Source: an uncultured Lachnospiraceae bacterium
Lineage (GTDB): Bacteria; Bacillota; Clostridia; Lachnospirales; Lachnospiraceae
Direction of reading: 5' to 3'
NCBI GenBank assembly: GCA_902493385.1
Contig: CABUPO010000005.1
Location: 1 to 64,000 of the forward strand
Length of the DNA stretch: 64,000 nt
The translations under genes were made by a program, and so were the position numbers. The notes beneath the pieces were generated by a model that saw only the letters and a list, made by a program, of their open reading frames with translations, searched no databases and was not told the origin of the DNA. Below, piece by piece: positions 59,779 through 64,000 of this stretch (positions within the stretch are counted from its first letter, which is position 1; the number at the start of each line of letters is the position of its first letter).

Positions 59779-61203
59779 ATGCTTACTTATCAGATGGAAG
59801 AACGCGGGGGCAGGAGCTTATACGATTATCTGTATTCCTGCATTAAGAATGATATATTTGAAGGGAAGCTTTCAGCGAATGAGAAGCTTCCTTCTAAGAG
59901 AAGTCTTGCCAAAAATCTCGGAATAAGTGTTATTACAGTAGAAAATGCATATTCACAGCTTAGTGCGGAGGGATTCATTTATTCAATAGAAAAAAAGGGA
60001 TATTATGTGGCGGAATTGTCAAAATGGGTTAGAAGCGGCAGTATTTCGCAAAGGATGCCTGAAAAAATCCGTGCCTGCGGTCCGTCAAATGAAAACCATA
60101 TATACGCTGATTTTGTCAGCAATGCCGTAGGAAGCGAGAAGTTCCCGTTTTCACAGTGGTCAAAGCTTACAAGACAGATACTGTCAGAGCAGAATGAAAT
60201 GCTTTTAAAAAAAGCTCCGATTACCGGCGTGTATGAATTAAGAAGCGCTATAGCGGAATATCTTTATAATTTCAGGCATGTCAGCGTAAGCCCGGAAAAT
60301 ATAGTAGTCGGTTCGGGAACCGAGCATCTGTACGGAGTTATAATACAGCTTTTAGGCAGAAATAAAGTATATGCAGTTGAGGACCCGGGTTATTCCAAGC
60401 TTTCTGATATTCTTAACGGAAATGAACTGAAATGTATAAAAGTACCTGTTGATGAGCAGGGTATGAGAATGGACATACTTCATGGTACGGACGTTGATGT
60501 TGTGCATATTACGCCGTCACATCATTTTCCTACGGGAAGGGTTATGTCTATTAAAAGACGGCTTGAATTTCTGGACTGGGCCAGGGAATCAGATGAAAGA
60601 TATATTATAGAGGACGATTACGACTGTGAGTTCAGGCTGCATGGCAGGCCGATACAGACACTATATGACAGCGATGGGTCGGAGGACAAGGTCATATATA
60701 TGAATACGTTTTCAAAAACGCTTGCTCCGTCTTTTCGTATCAGCTACATGATTCTGCCTGATAAGCTTATGCGTATATTTAATGAAAAAATGAGCTATAT
60801 GTCTTGTACTGTGCCTAATCTTGAGCAGTACGTTCTTGCAAGATTTATGTCACAGGGTTTTTTTGAAAGGCATATTAACAGAATGAGGGTATATTACAGG
60901 AGTACAAGAGACCTTCTTCTCAGCGAGATACAGAACAGTCCCCTATGTAAAATAAGTACGGTTCAGAAAGAGGATGCGGGGCTTCATTTTCTTCTTTCAA
61001 TAGATACTGACGTGTCAGACGAAGAGTTTTTGAAAAGAGCGGCCGGATATGGAATACGTATATCATTTCTTTCAGAATATACGTATAACTATAAGCCTGA
61101 AAATGAACATATTATTATATTAAATTATTCAGGTATAAGAAAAGAAAATATAAAAGATGCAGTCGAGAGACTGGTATGGCTTATTTGTGACATAAAACAA
61201 TAA
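59779..61203 (+). CDS. MocR-family (GntR-aminotransferase fusion) regulator, PdxR-like
   Basis: The 474-residue protein fuses a GntR winged helix (about 10-80, LPSKRSLAKNLGISVITVENAYSQL) to an aminotransferase-I fold (about 105-470). The PLP-binding Lys lies in MNTFSKTLAPSFR, and the cofactor Asp/Tyr segment is IIEDDYDCEFR. Such proteins sense PLP and control vitamin B6 genes; the divergent pyridoxal kinase supports the PdxR role. Start ATG 59779 is chosen because GAAGG lies 7 nt upstream. A short gap separates it from the subtilase gene. Confidence 0.92.
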   Translation: MLTYQMEERGGRSLYDYLYSCIKNDIFEGKLSANEKLPSKRSLAKNLGISVITVENAYSQLSAEGFIYSIEKKGYYVAELSKWVRSGSISQRMPEKIRACGPSNENHIYADFVSNAVGSEKFPFSQWSKLTRQILSEQNEMLLKKAPITGVYELRSAIAEYLYNFRHVSVSPENIVVGSGTEHLYGVIIQLLGRNKVYAVEDPGYSKLSDILNGNELKCIKVPVDEQGMRMDILHGTDVDVVHITPSHHFPTGRVMSIKRRLEFLDWARESDERYIIEDDYDCEFRLHGRPIQTLYDSDGSEDKVIYMNTFSKTLAPSFRISYMILPDKLMRIFNEKMSYMSCTVPNLEQYVLARFMSQGFFERHINRMRVYYRSTRDLLLSEIQNSPLCKISTVQKEDAGLHFLLSIDTDVSDEEFLKRAAGYGIRISFLSEYTYNYKPENEHIIILNYSGIRKENIKDAVERLVWLICDIKQ

Positions 61204-61228
61204 TATTATCATGTCAGAAGGTGATAGT

Positions 61229-63244
61229 ATGAAGCGTGTAATGTATATATATATAATGCTTGCAATTGCAGCAGTCTGCAGTATAGGGGCGCTCTCTGTC
61301 AGGGCGGAAAGCGATACTGCAGGCGTAGTGTATTCGATGCGTGGCGAATGCAGTCCGGATATGAAAGACAGCATATATTCTTTATCGGATACCACGCTTT
61401 TATATTCGGATGAAGAGAATAATATTAACTATTATTCGGCGAAGCTGCATTATGATATGAAAAAATATACAATAGATGATGTTCTGCATATTATGGAGAC
61501 AAGCGGAATGTTTGAAGAAGTATCAGAAAACTCTGTGATGATTGAGAACGCATATCCGAGTGCATTTACTGACTCTTACATGGATGATGAGTGGTATCTT
61601 GACGCGATAGGGGCGCAGGATGCGTGGAGGCTTCTTTCTGGTCCGCCGGGAGAAGGCGTTACCGTTGCAGTAATTGATTCCGGAATATATTACAGGCACA
61701 GAGATTTAAAGAGTAATATATGGAATTTGAATGCACAGGCAAACCTTAATGATATAATTGACGAGGATGGACACGGCACACATGTATCGGGCATTATAGC
61801 AATGTCGGCGTTTGACGGAGGCGGCGTAGGAGTTGCGTACGGAGCCGAAATAATGCCGGTAAAAGCAGGTGGAAGCGACGGAAAGTTTCTTGTCTCGGAT
61901 GTTATAAAGGCGTTTGGTTATGCTATAGACAATGGCGCCGATATTATTAATATGTCGTTCGGTGCGGAAAATGAGTCGGCAGTTTTTAGGTCTGCGCTTT
62001 ATAATGCCTCGAAAGACCACGTGCTTGTTGCAGCGGCGGGAAACGATGGTCTTGCAAATGATGACAGCGATATGGAAAAAGCACAGAATATATATCCTGC
62101 CGCATATCCTTTTGTTATAGGAGTTATGGCAAGCGACGAGAATAATAATATTACGTCATGGTCGGATTATGATACGGTTCCTTTTAGTGAAAATGAATAT
62201 GAGATAGCGGCGCCGGGCGCTGGTATTTTGTCAACATATTATGACGGAAAATATAAATATATGAGCGGAACGTCAATGTCTGCGCCTGTTGTGTCAGGCG
62301 CTGCTGCAATACTGTGGCAGTATGCAGAGGAAAATGGCATACAGAATAAGGCTGAATATGTATATGGGCAGATAAGACATGCAACAACTCATAAAGCGGC
62401 GCTTACTGATGCATATGGCAGTCGGTATGAATATAATCTGCTGAATATATATGATGCTATTACAATAGAGCCTGGAATTAATACATGCGTTGGAAGCTTT
62501 ATATATGCAGATGGCAGTAACGGTACATATTTTACGGACGACATAACCATATCCGACAGTGGTAGAACCAATATTTTTTGCGGGTTTGATGTATATAATA
62601 CATGGAGTTCGGCTAAAGATGTGAATGTTAAGATAGAGATTGACGCAAAGGAATGCAGTATTATTTCAGAAGATGAATTAAGTATTGACAGCATGAATTA
62701 TAATCAGAGGATTACAATAGATTGTTACACTTACGAAGCAAAGGTAATATCTTTTGAGGGCGAACCCGGACATACATATAAGATACCGATACGGTATACT
62801 GTCACTGCGTCTGCAAAGGATAATGAAAGCATAACATTTTCAAAGGAGTATACAGATACAATTACCATAACTGTACCAAATAAGCAGACAGTATCCGAAG
62901 AGCCGGTAAATAACAGCGCTGTGAATACAGATAATAGTGTGTTAGGTACAAGCGCGCAGCTTCAAAATTTCAGTATGTTAAAAGTTAAAGGTATAAAAGG
63001 TAAGAAGAAAAATCCGTTAAAAAATATTGTAAAATGGAAGAGTGTGGACGGCGCAGATAAATATATCATATATTATTCAAAAAAACGAAACGGTAATTAT
63101 AGAAAGCTTGCTGTTACAAAAAAGACGAGATATGTGCATAATATCAGCAAGAACCGAAAGTATTATTATAAAGTAAGGGGAATGAAAAAAGAAAGAGGCG
63201 GCAAAAAGAAATACAGTACGTTTTCCAAAATAATAAAAATATAA
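61229..63244 (+). CDS. secreted S8 subtilisin-like serine protease with C-terminal Fn3-like domain
   Basis: The 671-residue precursor has a signal peptide (about 1-25, ending VRAES), a propeptide-like region (about 30-110) and the catalytic domain (about 115-400). The triad is Asp in VAVIDSGI, His in DGHGTHVSG and Ser in SGTSMSAPVVSGAAA. A beta-sandwich region and an NTD/NSAVN linker lead to a Lys-rich fibronectin-III-like C-terminal domain (about 575-671), often seen in clostridial exoproteins. Start ATG 61229 follows AAGGTG. It probably degrades environmental protein. Confidence 0.92.
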   Translation: MKRVMYIYIMLAIAAVCSIGALSVRAESDTAGVVYSMRGECSPDMKDSIYSLSDTTLLYSDEENNINYYSAKLHYDMKKYTIDDVLHIMETSGMFEEVSENSVMIENAYPSAFTDSYMDDEWYLDAIGAQDAWRLLSGPPGEGVTVAVIDSGIYYRHRDLKSNIWNLNAQANLNDIIDEDGHGTHVSGIIAMSAFDGGGVGVAYGAEIMPVKAGGSDGKFLVSDVIKAFGYAIDNGADIINMSFGAENESAVFRSALYNASKDHVLVAAAGNDGLANDDSDMEKAQNIYPAAYPFVIGVMASDENNNITSWSDYDTVPFSENEYEIAAPGAGILSTYYDGKYKYMSGTSMSAPVVSGAAAILWQYAEENGIQNKAEYVYGQIRHATTHKAALTDAYGSRYEYNLLNIYDAITIEPGINTCVGSFIYADGSNGTYFTDDITISDSGRTNIFCGFDVYNTWSSAKDVNVKIEIDAKECSIISEDELSIDSMNYNQRITIDCYTYEAKVISFEGEPGHTYKIPIRYTVTASAKDNESITFSKEYTDTITITVPNKQTVSEEPVNNSAVNTDNSVLGTSAQLQNFSMLKVKGIKGKKKNPLKNIVKWKSVDGADKYIIYYSKKRNGNYRKLAVTKKTRYVHNISKNRKYYYKVRGMKKERGGKKKYSTFSKIIKI

Positions 63245-63290
63245 AAAACTGCCTGCTAACGGCCCAGGTCGTCAGCAGGCAGTTTTAAAA
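63245..63290. terminator. bidirectional terminator between subtilase and polyphosphate kinase
   Basis: A 13-bp stem AAAACTGCCTGCT/AGCAGGCAGTTTT (63245-63257, 63274-63286) has A-runs and T-runs on its two sides, serving both convergent genes. Confidence 0.85.
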
Positions 63291-63295
63291 TCTGT

Positions 63296-64000
63296 TCAGA
63301 TAAGCAAATCCGGATTTTCCATTGGTTCAAATATGCGCGATGCATTTTTTTCTTTTTTGAATTTTTTGGTGTTGGATACTGCCTCTTTGCAGAAATATTC
63401 CTGTGAATTAAGCGGTTTGCTTCCATATGGTGAAATATGCTGGTACGAGCCGTCAGGAAGCTTTATTCTTGTTTTGACATTGTCGTTTAACTGAATGTCA
63501 AGAATGTGCTTAATGCGCTCTTTAAGGTTCTGTGCTTCGACAGGGAAAAGAATCTCAACGCGCTTGTCAAGATTTCTTGGCATCCAATCTGCGCTTCCCA
63601 TATAAATATCTTCATAACCGTCGTTATAGAAGTAGAATATTCTTGAATGCTCAAGGAAGTTTCCTACAATAGAATGAACGGCTATATTTTCACTGACGCC
63701 TGCTATGCCTACTTTAAGACAGCATATGCCCCGGACAATAAGCTCAATTTTTACTCCGGCGGCAGACGCTTCATACAGAGCGGCTATTATGTCGGCATCG
63801 CACAGAGAATTCATTTTGGCAATGATATGTGCTTTTCTGCCTTCTTTTGCGTGCTCCGTTTCTCTTGTTATGCATTCCATGAATTTGTCCCTGAGCCATA
63901 ACGGCGCAATAGACAGCTTATTCCATGATAAAGGCTCTGAATATCCGGAAAGCATATTAAATACGGCGGTTGCGTCCTCTCCAATGGGCCTTGAGCACGT
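63296..64000 (-). CDS. ppk1: polyphosphate kinase, C-terminal part (runs off the right edge)
   Basis: The frame continues through position 64000, so only the last 235 codons are seen. PPK1 C-terminal marks are present: IGEDATAVFNMLSGYS, the AKMNSLCDADIIAALYEAS helix, IELIVRGICCLKVG, and the phospholipase-D-like YMGSADWMPRNLDKRVE segment. PPK1 builds polyphosphate from ATP. The internal Met at 63955 is not the start. About two thirds of the protein lies outside the window. Confidence 0.93.
   Translation of the reverse strand, partial: TCSRPIGEDATAVFNMLSGYSEPLSWNKLSIAPLWLRDKFMECITRETEHAKEGRKAHIIAKMNSLCDADIIAALYEASAAGVKIELIVRGICCLKVGIAGVSENIAVHSIVGNFLEHSRIFYFYNDGYEDIYMGSADWMPRNLDKRVEILFPVEAQNLKERIKHILDIQLNDNVKTRIKLPDGSYQHISPYGSKPLNSQEYFCKEAVSNTKKFKKEKNASRIFEPMENPDLLI

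Noticed and set aside
1..64000. CRISPR arrays and tRNA or rRNA genes
   Set aside because: No regularly spaced direct repeats and no cloverleaf or rRNA-like sequence were recognised; the only tRNA-like fold is the tmRNA end.

Overview
The window looks like a chromosomal segment from an AT-rich Gram-positive anaerobe of the Clostridia, most likely a Lachnospiraceae member of the Butyrivibrio/Eubacterium/Coprococcus type. Supporting signs are strong AGGAGG ribosome sites, a tmRNA with an AEDNLALAA tag, a flavodiiron protein, oxygen-sensitive radical SAM enzymes, secreted carbohydrate-active proteins with bacterial Ig-like domains, and gene orders typical of that family (secG-rnr-smpB-ssrA, era-yqzL-recO-glyS). 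Identification is by recognition of protein motifs only; no search was run.

Layout. 0.2-3.1 kb: a secreted carbohydrate-binding/CE1 esterase protein interrupted by one in-frame TGA. 3.4-7.8 kb: two small unknown genes, an Amt-GlnK fusion behind an attenuator-like leader, and an L,D-transpeptidase. 7.9-12.9 kb: a flavin reductase-like gene, then an FMN riboswitch and the ribDE-ribBA-ribH operon with a trailing SGNH hydrolase. 12.9-19.1 kb: a structured dispersed repeat, a CDF cation exporter, and a response regulator/intramembrane kinase/ABC transporter module. 19.1-27.6 kb: gpmI, secG, rnr, smpB, tmRNA and a heterodimeric ABC exporter. 27.6-30.8 kb (minus strand): three overlapping genes, two of them a radical SAM DNA-modification/repair pair behind a LexA box. 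30.9-32 kb: a frameshifted serine recombinase followed by a paired inverted repeat and the second copy of the dispersed repeat. 32-36 kb: alcohol and aldehyde dehydrogenases and an Ig-domain secreted protein. 36-44 kb: flavodiiron protein, SOS-type Y-family polymerase plus YolD, OPT transporter, PqqD-like protein, DUF6472-like protein, M32 carboxypeptidase and CPBP protease. 44-52.9 kb: cold-shock protein, M16C protease, era, yqzL-like, recO, glyS, EamA and a toroid protein. 52.9-56.1 kb: a foreign scar with an AbiEi/AbiEii system, a truncated EcoRI-type methylase and a beheaded Ig-like gene. 56.1-64 kb: a BlaI/BlaR1 pair, a pyridoxal-kinase/PdxR pair, a secreted subtilase and the 3' part of polyphosphate kinase.

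How the parts work together. Riboflavin synthesis is an FMN-controlled operon. The regulator/kinase/ABC genes form a sensing and export module with its own activator-type promoter. Two separate loci (radical SAM pair and polY-yolD) share nearly identical LexA boxes and should belong to one DNA-damage regulon. Trans-translation (smpB, ssrA) and RNase R are adjacent.

The most notable observations are: the split esterase (1145); a dual-hexaloop ANTAR-like attenuator upstream of the Amt-GlnK fusion (4233-4303); a 115-bp repeat in two inverted copies 19 kb apart whose differences lie mostly outside its recognisable stems (12896 and 31816); a candidate recombinase-controlled invertible promoter (31511-31635); and the SOS-linked radical SAM repair operon (27592-30806). 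None of these is proven to be a new system; each entry gives a decisive check.
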